DNA of 64,000 nt from Cohnella nanjingensis (lineage in GTDB: Bacteria; Bacillota; Bacilli; Paenibacillales; Paenibacillaceae): assembly GCF_014212125.1 (NCBI RefSeq), contig NZ_JACJVP010000006.1:124001-188000 (forward strand), read 5' to 3'. How positions within the stretch are numbered: the stretch's first letter is position 1; every line of letters starts with the position of its first letter. Shown here piece by piece: positions 1 through 7,567 of the stretch. The notes below the pieces were generated by a model that searched no databases, had not been told where the DNA came from, and saw only the letters and a program-made list of their open reading frames with translations. Made by a program: the position numbers and the translations under genes.

Positions 1-802
1 TATTTTTGGCTCTTAACTGCTTTATTGATGCCTTGAGAACAGGAGCCTGTACGCCTTGACTTGCACCCAAAAACTTATAATATTCTGAAAAGTTTAGGTG
101 GTAATGGGGTAATTTAAGTTCTTGCTTTGTGATAATCCTTACTTTGAATTCTTCGCTCGCAAAAGCTCGATCATATTCACTATTAGAGTCGAAAATAATA
201 ATTTTGGGATTTATCTCACTTTTAGAACCATCAGAGTTATTATAGATTCTGCGTTTAATCCCTTGAATTACCGAAGCAAGTGTACACGTCTTACCTGTAC
301 CGGTGTTACCAAATACCCCTAAATGTTTCCCAAATAAAATATCTGGGTTAGCTGAGATATAAATATTAGGGTCATTAAAACTATTACCCACTTCTATTCT
401 CCACTTTGAACCAATATCCAGTACCGATTTTTGTATTCGTTCATTCACAGCATAAACTTCGCTACCGATAATAGGAAAATGGTTAATTCCAGAATCAAAT
501 TTTTTTAAATAATCATCATGAATACCAATCAAATCAGCTTCAATTAAAAACCGATCCGATGCATTAATGAAAATAGAGTTTTGGTCAAACATGTTTCTAT
601 CAAATATCTTTGTTATCCTTCCTACAACCTTTTTCCCACTGGGTAAAACTGAAAATAACAATTTATTTATAGATACAGCAAAATCTCCACTTCCCATAAA
701 TAACGAAATCTTATTTGCAATGTCTTTCTCTGTAATTTCAATTAGGACATGGATTCCTTCTATTTTGACAATTTTACCAATTACTTTGTCATTATTTAAC
801 AT
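1..802 (-). CDS. herA: HerA-type ATPase/translocase of a SIR2-HerA defence pair (partial)
   Basis: About 267 N-terminal residues are visible; the gene runs off the left edge. Residues 1-85 look like the small beta-barrel (HAS-barrel) that opens HerA proteins. A Walker A motif GNTGTGKT lies at residues 165-172, followed by a strand (IIIFDSNSEY) typical of the DUF87/HerA domain. HerA proteins are hexameric DNA-translocating ATPases; in SIR2-HerA antiphage systems the HerA ring assembles with SIR2 subunits. The ATG (800-802) lies inside the end of the SIR2 gene, an 11-nt overlap, so the two are translationally coupled. The Walker B motif and the arginine finger are outside the window, so activity cannot be judged. 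Confidence 0.88.
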   Translation of the reverse strand, partial: MLNNDKVIGKIVKIEGIHVLIEITEKDIANKISLFMGSGDFAVSINKLLFSVLPSGKKVVGRITKIFDRNMFDQNSIFINASDRFLIEADLIGIHDDYLKKFDSGINHFPIIGSEVYAVNERIQKSVLDIGSKWRIEVGNSFNDPNIYISANPDILFGKHLGVFGNTGTGKTCTLASVIQGIKRRIYNNSDGSKSEINPKIIIFDSNSEYDRAFASEEFKVRIITKQELKLPHYHLNFSEYYKFLGASQGVQAPVLKASIKQLRAKN

Positions 803-2162
803 GAGAATGATCGCCCTTTAGATTCTTATATGTATTGAACAAGACGGCGTCGAAGTTTGTATCATCTGCATAAGGAATCAGAAACTTTACGATGTATTCA
901 AAATTCCCAAGTATGTTTCCAGAAAAAATAATTATTCTTGAGTCTTCTCTACTTCTTTCAAATAAGCGCTTCTGGTACTCCGATATATATGGGCTATTTT
1001 CATCAAGATAAGAAAAGACTATCATATTAAAACTTGGATTTGTAAGTGCGTTCGTTAATATATCATTGACGTGTTCGTCTAAGAAACTATACCCCATAAT
1101 TAGTAAGGTCGAGCTAGGCTTGTTGACAAATTCAATAAATTGCCTAAACATCTCACTATAGGGCAGATCCAACGAATGTTTCTTTTTACTCTGAACAGGA
1201 TATATTATGCATTCAGGTAGAATGGTTTTCATATCTCCGTTTTCCGCAAAATCATACTGCTGTTCAGTAATCCCATATGGAGGTTTTGAATCATCAAACC
1301 TCCAAGATAACGATCCATGAAGCTTGAATAAATTCATGCTTTTTGTTTGAGATTTGTTCCCATCTGAATTATTAATGTGGAAGTCTTGATGGAAAATAGA
1401 TGGCATGAATACTCTATAGTGGAAACCTGAAAATCCGTTATTTAAAGATATCCCCATCTCTTCAGCACTTTTCTCTATTAACAAGTCATAATTCAATGTA
1501 AATAGATTAACTCTTTTCAGCTTGATACTTCGAGCTAGTAATCTTTTCAAGAACAATTTATGTAAATGGTTCTTTCGATAATCAATCGTATTAACAAATT
1601 CTTCAATGAAACTATTTTTATATTGAATAATTAAATCATCTATCCAATGACTAGATTGTTCTTTTTTCAAGACATTAGCACAATACATCTTAATTTCGTA
1701 TAATCTATCCAAAGCTACTTCAGGTTTTTCATCAACCAACTTCTGGATAATATCTGTGATTTGAGGCTCATCTTGAAACTGTGCATTGCGTAAAAGTGTT
1801 TTGCATTTTGACTCATCTGTTTGATTAATCGCCTTTGAGCCAGCATATATGGAACAACCGTTGCTCATTAATACATGTAAGTTTTCACTCAAAAGATACT
1901 TTGATAAAATTTCACTTCTAATAACTTCAGTTTTTTGGATAAGAAATTGTTCGAGCGCTTCTAATCCAATTTGTTTAACAGTCGGATAATTACGATGAAA
2001 CCTCTCCCATGTATTATTAAGGAGTTCAGAAAAATTTTCTGTAAAATCCTTTACTAATTCATCACCGTTTATTGCCATTTCATCTGTTATTTCAAATAAT
2101 TTATACACTTCTTCTTTTGGGAAAGATATATTATTTTCCATTTGATTATGAATATATTTCAA
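792..2162 (-). CDS. sir2: SIR2-domain NADase-like effector of a SIR2-HerA defence pair
   Basis: 456 aa. Sirtuin-like NAD-binding signatures are readable in order: GCSIYAG at residues 102-108, TLNYD at 222-226 (the conserved Asn/Asp of the SIR2 pocket), LHGSLSW at 281-287 (the catalytic-type histidine), and MGYSFLDEH at 356-364. This is the SIR2_2 pattern of bacterial defence proteins, not that of protein deacetylases: there is no zinc Cys4 module. In known SIR2-HerA systems the SIR2 subunit depletes NAD+ on phage infection. The start is TTG, chosen because GGAGGGG lies 5 nt upstream; the ATG at residue 8 has no such site. The downstream HerA gene overlaps it by 11 nt. The N-terminal 90 residues are helical and not assigned. 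Confidence 0.88.
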   Translation of the reverse strand: MKYIHNQMENNISFPKEEVYKLFEITDEMAINGDELVKDFTENFSELLNNTWERFHRNYPTVKQIGLEALEQFLIQKTEVIRSEILSKYLLSENLHVLMSNGCSIYAGSKAINQTDESKCKTLLRNAQFQDEPQITDIIQKLVDEKPEVALDRLYEIKMYCANVLKKEQSSHWIDDLIIQYKNSFIEEFVNTIDYRKNHLHKLFLKRLLARSIKLKRVNLFTLNYDLLIEKSAEEMGISLNNGFSGFHYRVFMPSIFHQDFHINNSDGNKSQTKSMNLFKLHGSLSWRFDDSKPPYGITEQQYDFAENGDMKTILPECIIYPVQSKKKHSLDLPYSEMFRQFIEFVNKPSSTLLIMGYSFLDEHVNDILTNALTNPSFNMIVFSYLDENSPYISEYQKRLFERSREDSRIIIFSGNILGNFEYIVKFLIPYADDTNFDAVLFNTYKNLKGDHSHVK

Positions 2163-2266
2163 GATGACCCCTCCAAAGACTCATGCCTTCGTTGACATAA
2201 CTTCGCAGCATCATTCATAATTTCCCATTATTTTATTCTATCATGGGTAAGGTCGGTTTTGGAAAT

Positions 2267-2297
2267 AAATAAACTGCCGTGAGGGGCAGTTTATTTT
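2267..2297. terminator. Bidirectional intrinsic terminator
   Basis: A 12-bp stem (2267-2278 with 2285-2296), a 6-nt loop and T-runs on either strand. It separates the decayed minus-strand gene (stop at 2324) from the SIR2-HerA operon, so that operon needs its own promoter in 2163-2266. I see no convincing promoter boxes there. Confidence 0.75.
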
Positions 2298-2323
2298 TAC
2301 TGTCGCTCAAAATAATTTTCTTT

Positions 2324-2640
2324 TTAACGATCAATGCAGAAGACATCCTTATCTTTCATGGCTCTAACTTTACGTGCTTCGCTCACGGTGCCCAGTAATT
2401 TGGTATTTGTTGTCGTGGTGAAGTGTCCCCGTTTACCTAGCATAATCGCAAATGTCTATGGCATCAAATGTTTAAATTGACGATGAATAGCATTTTGATT
2501 AAAAGCTTGATTAATGCAAAACGAATATTTTCAATATTAATATGTGCCACTGAATAGCCCGGTAGATATTCCGGTGCTTTTTGATTTACTCCGTTATTGA
2601 GGTCATAGTGTTTAATTTCAGTAGAAAGTTTGTATTTTGT
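2324..2640 (-). pseudogene. Decayed coding remnant of unknown family
   Basis: On the minus strand protein-like sequence can be followed in two frames. An upstream stretch (about 2500-2640) reads as a hydrophilic segment ending in IENIRF. After a frame change come NQNAIHRQFKHLMP, an in-frame stop, then TFAIMLGKRGHFTTTTNTK and a tail ending VFCIDR at a TAA (2324-2326), with a terminator directly after. At least one frameshift and one nonsense codon mean it is dead. The tail vaguely recalls a recombinase or transposase end, but I cannot assign a family. The rest of the interval (2640-2850) holds no gene I can support. Confidence 0.35.
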
Positions 2641-2856
2641 TCAATGCGGTTCTATAGCCGTAAATATCAAATAATCTATAACGATAATGAAGTTGTATCT
2701 ATATAACCATCTCCTAACGATTTAGGTATCGACTCACAGGGTCATTAATGATGCCAAAGGAGTTCATTTCGAGATGAAATGAAGCATACGTTCTCTTTAA
2801 CGCTTATAGACAATTTGATATCTTAGAATAAGGGTCCTTATCTAATAGGAGATGAG

Positions 2857-3330
2857 GTGATTAAAGTGACTAGAATCTTTACATTATGTATTGTAAGAGA
2901 TAATAATAAGATACTTGTTCAAAAAAGACATAAAAGTCCATTTAAAGGTTACTGGAACGCTCCTGGAGGTAAGGTAGAAATACAAGAATCCCCTAAGGAA
3001 GCCTGTATTCGTGAAGTAATGGAAGAAACAGGCCTTCATTTGGCCGAAATTAGGTTTCGAGGCGTTATGACCGTTTCGAACTCAATTAAAAAATTTGAAA
3101 CTGGGGTCTTAATGCTGTTTGATTCTAGCAACTTTTATGGAGAATTGATTTCTTCTGACGAGGGAGAAGTTGATTGGATTGAGTTGGACAAAATATATGG
3201 CAGTAAACATGTTCCAGAGAGCATGATGTATCTGTTACCATACATAGTAGACTATGAGGGTATTATTACCGGAAAGTTAGTTTACAATAAACATATGCTA
3301 GAAGAGTGCGATATATCATTACAAGCTTAG
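2857..3330 (+). CDS. Nudix hydrolase, MutT/8-oxo-dGTPase-like
   Basis: 157 aa, single domain. The Nudix box is complete at residues 38-60: G38, E44, R52-E53, E56-E57 and G59-L60 in the exact GX5EX7REUXEEXGU spacing. The glutamates bind Mg2+ for pyrophosphate cleavage of nucleoside diphosphate derivatives. The N-terminal strand with QKRHKSPFKGYW is typical of the MutT/8-oxo-dGTP branch, but substrate cannot be read from sequence. The start is GTG with AGGAG 5 nt upstream (2847-2851). A terminator follows immediately, so it is probably its own transcription unit, although its neighbour is a nucleotide-themed operon on the same strand. Confidence 0.9.
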   Translation: MIKVTRIFTLCIVRDNNKILVQKRHKSPFKGYWNAPGGKVEIQESPKEACIREVMEETGLHLAEIRFRGVMTVSNSIKKFETGVLMLFDSSNFYGELISSDEGEVDWIELDKIYGSKHVPESMMYLLPYIVDYEGIITGKLVYNKHMLEECDISLQA

Positions 3331-3361
3331 AGGGTTGCTATCAGCAACACCTCTATTTTTT
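3329..3361 (+). terminator. Intrinsic terminator after the Nudix gene
   Basis: AGAGGGTTGCT pairs with AGCAAC-A-CCTCT around a 3-nt loop, then seven Ts. It separates the Nudix gene from the MGSSG/PfkB-NDT/QueC operon. Confidence 0.8.
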
Positions 3362-3389
3362 TGATATTTCAGGAAGGAATTTGTATTTA
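3361..3389 (+). promoter_or_regulatory. Possible promoter of the three-gene QueC-like operon
   Basis: TTGATA at 3361-3366, a 17-nt spacer, then TATTTA at 3384-3389. The -10 match is weak. Some promoter is needed here because a terminator precedes it and the operon starts at 3432. Confidence 0.3.
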
Positions 3390-3431
3390 TCTGTCTAATA
3401 TTATGAGCATTAGTAATTAAGGGGGATATAT

Positions 3432-3782
3432 ATGGGAAGCTCAGGAATAGGTTCATTTGGTGATTTGAAGACGCCGAGTAACAATGAATTGTGTTTAAGA
3501 ACCATGAAAGAAGTTCTGCTCGAAGAAGTGTCTCTATCCCAATATTTTGGTAATCATACAGATGTTCCACCAAAGAATCATCCTGTTGAAGTGAGCAGTT
3601 CTACTATCAATGGAAGAATTGTAGTAATTAGTTCGAATAATCTGGAGATAATCGGATATATGCCAAGCAGATTTAGTTATTTATTAGGGTGTATGAAAAA
3701 GGGGCACAATTATGTTGGAAATGTCATATTCAGCACGAATGTACCTATTCCGAAGGTGATGGTAAACTTGGATGCAAACTAA
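3432..3782 (+). CDS. Small conserved-type protein with glycine-led N-terminus (MGSSG), in QueC-like operon
   Basis: 116 aa, function unknown. The N-terminus is MGSSGIGSFGDLKTPS, a flexible Gly/Ser tail. Residues 25-50 carry a helix then a DVPP segment. The C-terminal half (about 55-112) is beta-rich with IIGYMPSRFSYLL and a KKGHNYVGNV turn, faintly like a HIRAN-type nucleic-acid-binding fold. From memory, similar MGSSG-starting proteins exist beside QueC-like enzymes in other bacteria, and glycine-led small partners also occur in QatABCD-like systems; I cannot search to confirm. AAGGGGG lies 6 nt before the ATG. It overlaps the next gene by 11 nt. It may be the protein substrate of the QueC-like enzyme encoded two genes on; that is inference. 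Confidence 0.85.
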   Translation: MGSSGIGSFGDLKTPSNNELCLRTMKEVLLEEVSLSQYFGNHTDVPPKNHPVEVSSSTINGRIVVISSNNLEIIGYMPSRFSYLLGCMKKGHNYVGNVIFSTNVPIPKVMVNLDAN

Positions 3783-5124
3783 TTTGAAATTTCTAGTAAT
3801 AGGAGAAGTTTATACAGATGTTCACTTGCAGGCAAAAATTGAAGAAAAAAACATTGTACGATTAGGTGGTATATTTCATAGTGCAAGAGCATTACACGCC
3901 CATAAAATTGATTATTCCCTAGCGTATATATCTCCAAGTTACTTATCCAATAGCATCTCTTACTGGGCGGCACATTTATGCGCAACATCATATCATCAAG
4001 TAGGGGAAATACTTGACTGTCCAAATGTTATATTTATAGCTGATTCTGTAGAGGCAGGAGATCAAGGTTATAATGATATTTTAAAAGATCAACATAGAGT
4101 TGAGCTTTCGTTAGATGCATTAAGGAATGTAATCCAAACAGAATTACCAACAGATATTATTCTTTATCCAGGAAAATTCCCCTTGGACGTTGTTGTTCAG
4201 ATAATCAGAGAATTTTCATGTAGATTCCATATTGACTGTCAATATGGAAAAGATCAGATATTAGAGTTACTGGATATTGAGTCAGGAATAGAAACGTTTA
4301 TAATATCAACTTCATCTAGTTATTTTAACGAAGATTGTTTAGGTGAGATCCAAAGAGTGTCACCTCTTGTTGATTCCGGAAAGGTGAAATCAATCTTACT
4401 GAAGGAGAACAGAGGAGGGTCTCGGTATTATAAAGACTCTGTTTGGGTAGGAGCCCCTGCTTATCCAGTTGAAACAGCACATTCTGTAGGTGTTGGTGAC
4501 TGTTTTAATGTAGTATTCCTTTCAAACTACTATAGAGGGAATGCTGTTAACTCCTCTTTAAGACTTGCTTCATACTCATCTGCTTGGTATGCAAGTACAT
4601 GGAGACATGAAGAATTTTGTAGTCTAATAGATAATCTCCCTAGCGTTTCTGAAATTATGGAACTGAAAGGGAACCAGTTACATTGGGAAGAAAGAAAGTT
4701 ACAACACATATATATAGCCGCTCCTGATTTCCCAGATATTGATGTTTCATGGATTGAAAAGCTTTATGATGCCCTTCAATATCACAATTTCACACCTCAT
4801 AGGCCGGTGAGGGAAAACGGGTTAATCAGAGGAGATGAACCTGATTCTCAACAATTAGAATCTTATCATAATGATTTGCTGCTTCTTAATCAGTGTTCTA
4901 TCTTAATAGCAGTATTATTAAATGATGATCCTGGTACATATGTTGAAATTGGTTGGATGGCGGCCAAAGGTAAGCCCGCTATACTTTTTGATCCAACAAA
5001 GTCAGCACGGAATCTGTTTTTAAGAAAAACAGCAAATAGAATTTGTTACACCTTAGGAGAAGTGATTGATGCAGTGTATGAATACACTTCCAGCAAGATA
5101 GAAGGTGCCATAACAAATGTATAA
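3772..5124 (+). CDS. PfkB-family kinase fused to nucleoside 2-deoxyribosyltransferase domain
   Basis: 450 aa, two domains. Residues 5-290 have the ribokinase/PfkB layout: an early GEVYTD strand, a glycine pair RLGG, and the C-terminal catalytic signature GVGDCF (240-245), equivalent to GAGD with the catalytic Asp. Residues 313-410 match nucleoside 2-deoxyribosyltransferases: YIAAPDF at the start, SYHNDLLLLNQCSILIAVL, then GTYVEIGWMAAKGKP with the nucleophile-type Glu (E392). NDT enzymes swap or hydrolyse bases on deoxyribose; PfkB enzymes phosphorylate sugars or nucleosides. A fusion could process a modified nucleoside. It overlaps both neighbours (11 nt and 8 nt), so all three are one operon. 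The real substrate is unknown. Confidence 0.85.
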   Translation: MQTNLKFLVIGEVYTDVHLQAKIEEKNIVRLGGIFHSARALHAHKIDYSLAYISPSYLSNSISYWAAHLCATSYHQVGEILDCPNVIFIADSVEAGDQGYNDILKDQHRVELSLDALRNVIQTELPTDIILYPGKFPLDVVVQIIREFSCRFHIDCQYGKDQILELLDIESGIETFIISTSSSYFNEDCLGEIQRVSPLVDSGKVKSILLKENRGGSRYYKDSVWVGAPAYPVETAHSVGVGDCFNVVFLSNYYRGNAVNSSLRLASYSSAWYASTWRHEEFCSLIDNLPSVSEIMELKGNQLHWEERKLQHIYIAAPDFPDIDVSWIEKLYDALQYHNFTPHRPVRENGLIRGDEPDSQQLESYHNDLLLLNQCSILIAVLLNDDPGTYVEIGWMAAKGKPAILFDPTKSARNLFLRKTANRICYTLGEVIDAVYEYTSSKIEGAITNV

Positions 5125-5737
5125 TTATGACTCTTTATTAATGGCCTCAGGTGGTCTCGATTCTACTGTTATGGCTTATTGGTTGAAACAACAGGGGAAG
5201 CGAGTGCTTCCTTTATTTATCGACTATGGCCAACATTTCAAGAATGAAGAATTTAACACTCTAATTAAAGTTATTCCTCAAGAATACAAAGATTCAATTC
5301 GAGTTATACGAATAGGGGATGTCTACCGTTCCTCCACTTCACGAATGATTAAAGAACCAGATTTATGGAACGATGATGTAACTGCAGATGACCTGTACTT
5401 ACCTTATAGAAACCTACTTTTCTTATCAGTGGCAGCTTCAGTTGCACAATCTGAGAACATTTCTGATGTCTATTCTGCTTTTATTAATTCGAATCATGCT
5501 AAAGAAATTGATTGCTCTAAAGATTTCTTTGATAGGTTAGGAACAATACTTGAGGACTTTGGAACAATTAAAATAAATATGCCGTTCCGAGATTATTCTA
5601 AAACAGAAGTTGCGGAATTGGGAGTTAAGTTAGGCGTCCCAATTGCAATGACATACTCTTGTCAGGCAAACAGTAAAATGCATTGTGGCGTATGCCCTAA
5701 TTGCGTTGACAGATTAGCTGCACTTAATAGCTTATGA
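5117..5737 (+). CDS. QueC-like 7-cyano-7-deazaguanine synthase homologue
   Basis: 206 aa, slightly shorter than the 220-240 aa of housekeeping QueC. The ATP pyrophosphatase loop SGGLDS is at 11-16, followed by DYGQ as in QueC. RNLLFLSVAAS and an IDCSKDFF motif sit in the middle. The zinc site is complete: C182, C190, C193 and C196 (CGVCPNC). QueC turns carboxy-deazaguanine into preQ0 using ATP and ammonia. No queD, queE or queF is present here, so a housekeeping queuosine role is unlikely. QueC-like proteins in defence loci (QatC of QatABCD, Cap9 of type IV CBASS) are the better comparison. It is the last gene of the operon, with an ATG 8 nt inside the previous gene. Between it and the IS end (5738-5925) I see only a weak AAACCCTACG/CGTATAGGG inverted repeat. 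Confidence 0.87.
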   Translation: MYNYDSLLMASGGLDSTVMAYWLKQQGKRVLPLFIDYGQHFKNEEFNTLIKVIPQEYKDSIRVIRIGDVYRSSTSRMIKEPDLWNDDVTADDLYLPYRNLLFLSVAASVAQSENISDVYSAFINSNHAKEIDCSKDFFDRLGTILEDFGTIKINMPFRDYSKTEVAELGVKLGVPIAMTYSCQANSKMHCGVCPNCVDRLAALNSL

Positions 5738-5925
5738 TTATTTAAACCCTACGAGCTAATTAGGATAGACTTGACGCATGGATGGACGTATAGGGCTTTA
5801 GACGGAGATCCCTAGATGCATTTGATGTAAAGTAACATATTTCACTTCGGGAGTAATAGATTAGTAGCTGTTCAGCTCATTAAGGAAATCAAAAGGTAGA
5901 AAGTTAACAAAAAGCCTTTTCCGGA

Positions 5926-6790
5926 TGAACTGCACCCCGTCAAGTAGACAGTACAAATAAGTAAAGTATTAGGCGGCCTTCGTCCTGTATTCCATGGGAC
6001 TGAGGCCGTTTAATTTCGCCTGCAAACGCTCATTGTTGTAGAAGTGGATGTAGGCTTCAATGTCTTTCTTTAGTTCTTCAAACGTGCTGTATGTATTCAG
6101 GTAGTATCGTTCGCATTTCAGGGTCCCCCAGAAGGCTTCCATGGGGCCATTGTCAATGCACCGGCCAACGCGGGACATACTCTGGGTCATTTTCGCTCTT
6201 TTCAGCTTCCGCTTGAATTTCTTCGACGTGTACTGAAATCCCCGGTCGCTGTGAAGCAGGGGGGCAGCGCCCGGTTCAACCCTGCGTGCCTTGGCCAGTG
6301 TATTAAATACGAGTTTGTTGTTGTTTGAATGTCCCAGCACGGCGACAATAATCGTGTTGTCATGGAGGTCCAGGATCGTGCTGAGGTAGGCCTTCTTCCC
6401 GTTGCATACTTAAATTCGGTTACGTCCGTCAGCCACTTCTCATTTGGTACATCTGCCTGAAACTTGCGATTCAACAGGTTTTCGGCGACATGCTGGGGGA
6501 TGGAGCGCTTGTAGGGCTTTCTCTTCCTGCGGATGACCGACTGAATCCCGGCGAGTTTCATGAGCCGCAAGATGCGTTTGTGGTTAATCGGCTTGTTCAT
6601 CTTTCGGATGAGCTGGACGGTATGCCGCCGGTAGCCGTAAATGCCTTGTACCTGGGCATGAAGTGCCTGCATGTGCTGCGTCAACTGCTCGTTTTCTTGC
6701 TCCCGCAGACTCGGCTTGTGGCTAATCCATTTGTAATAGCTGGACCGCTCAATTCTGGCAATCTCTCTCAGAAAATTTTTTTGAAAATCG
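5926..6790 (-). mobile_element. Truncated IS3-family insertion sequence
   Basis: One end is present: TGAACTGCACCCCGTCAAG at 5926 is a typical IS3-family terminal repeat, pointing out of the element behind orfB. The other end, with orfA and its terminal repeat, is missing; the element stops at about 6790, right at the 3' end of the HNH gene. It is therefore a one-sided remnant left by deletion or recombination. Confidence 0.75.
5969..6790 (-). pseudogene. IS3-family transposase OrfB, frameshifted
   Basis: Reading from 6790 down, the protein starts mid-domain (LREIARIERSSYYKW), continues through a GIYGYRR helix region to the first catalytic Asp (TDVTEF), and then loses frame near 6400. Homologous elements read KYGNGKKAYLS there; this copy lacks one base. 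The other frame resumes with KKAYLSTILDLHDN, contains the second Asp (LHSDRGFQYTS) and the Glu region (PMEAFWGTLK), and ends YRTKAA. The DDE triad is thus split across two frames. Because the break lies inside OrfB it is not the usual orfA/orfB programmed shift. Confidence 0.85.
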
Positions 6791-6791
6791 C

Positions 6792-7496
6792 TTAATCTTG
6801 CCGCTTCGACATAGAAATATCAAACCTTTGCCTCAATCTCTCAGGTGAGGGATAGTCTTTTTTATTTTTAGGAAAACGAATAGTAGTATTAAGCACTTTA
6901 ATACTACCGCTATGATTTATAATCTCTCCAATCGGACTAATACAAATAATTCCTGATTCGTAAGCCGTATCGTGAGTAGAACACAAACAAATACCATTAT
7001 TTACCGAATCATCTCCACAAAGATGTGCAGGGTATATATGAGCGGCTACTAAAGAGCTAAAATCATAAATTTCACACATTGCGCATTGATTTTCGTAGGC
7101 AGATAATACCTTTCTTCTAAAGTTTTTATCTCTAACCACCTTCCTGACTACCTCTTCTGTGTATTCTCTATCATCCGGATATGGCTTCCCATTCAAATAT
7201 TCAAGTATCACTTGCCCTTCGTCGTTTTTTGTAGCAATCGGAAGGTAATCATATCTTTTTTTTGACATGTCTAAAAATCCAGTTGTACCTTTTGCATCAA
7301 AAATAATTTGCACCCTAATCTCGCCTTTATTATGCCAGTCTAGAGCCAAGCAAATCGGAAAATTAATATCCTCCGGAAGCCCTTCCAAAAAGTCTTCTCT
7401 TAATTGACGATTTCTTTTTTCACGTATTGCCGCATTATTTGCATGAATCAAATCTTTTTTCGTGAATACTTTACCAGTACAGTCGATTTGGTGCAT
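6792..7496 (-). CDS. HNH endonuclease domain protein
   Basis: About 234 aa. The C-terminal half carries the HNH core: CAMC (zinc pair), AAHIYPAHLCGDDSVNNGI (catalytic His plus Asn), and LCSTHDTAYESGI, followed by an FPKNKKDYPSPERLRQRF tail usual in this HNH family. The N-terminal 100 residues form an unassigned domain that may recognise DNA. The ATG at 7496 is preferred over the in-frame GTG at 7508 because GAGGGG lies 4-5 nt before it. AT-rich like the rest of the island; likely a restriction-type nuclease, though no methylase is next to it. Its last codons touch the truncated IS3 element, so the final few residues may not be original. Confidence 0.8.
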   Translation of the reverse strand: MHQIDCTGKVFTKKDLIHANNAAIREKRNRQLREDFLEGLPEDINFPICLALDWHNKGEIRVQIIFDAKGTTGFLDMSKKRYDYLPIATKNDEGQVILEYLNGKPYPDDREYTEEVVRKVVRDKNFRRKVLSAYENQCAMCEIYDFSSLVAAHIYPAHLCGDDSVNNGICLCSTHDTAYESGIICISPIGEIINHSGSIKVLNTTIRFPKNKKDYPSPERLRQRFDISMSKRQD

Positions 7497-7567
7497 ATTA
7501 CCCCTCACAATTTACTTAAAATATTTTCCGACCTATTTGATTAGTCTACTACAAAAATATAGTAGAG

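Noticed and set aside
5117..5737. QueC-like gene as a housekeeping queuosine gene
   Set aside because: No other queuosine genes nearby, shorter than usual, AT-rich island context and tight coupling to non-queuosine genes.
3432..5737. Assignment as QatABCD or type IV CBASS
   Set aside because: Only the QueC-like part is shared; no QatA ATPase, TatD nuclease or CD-NTase is present in the operon.
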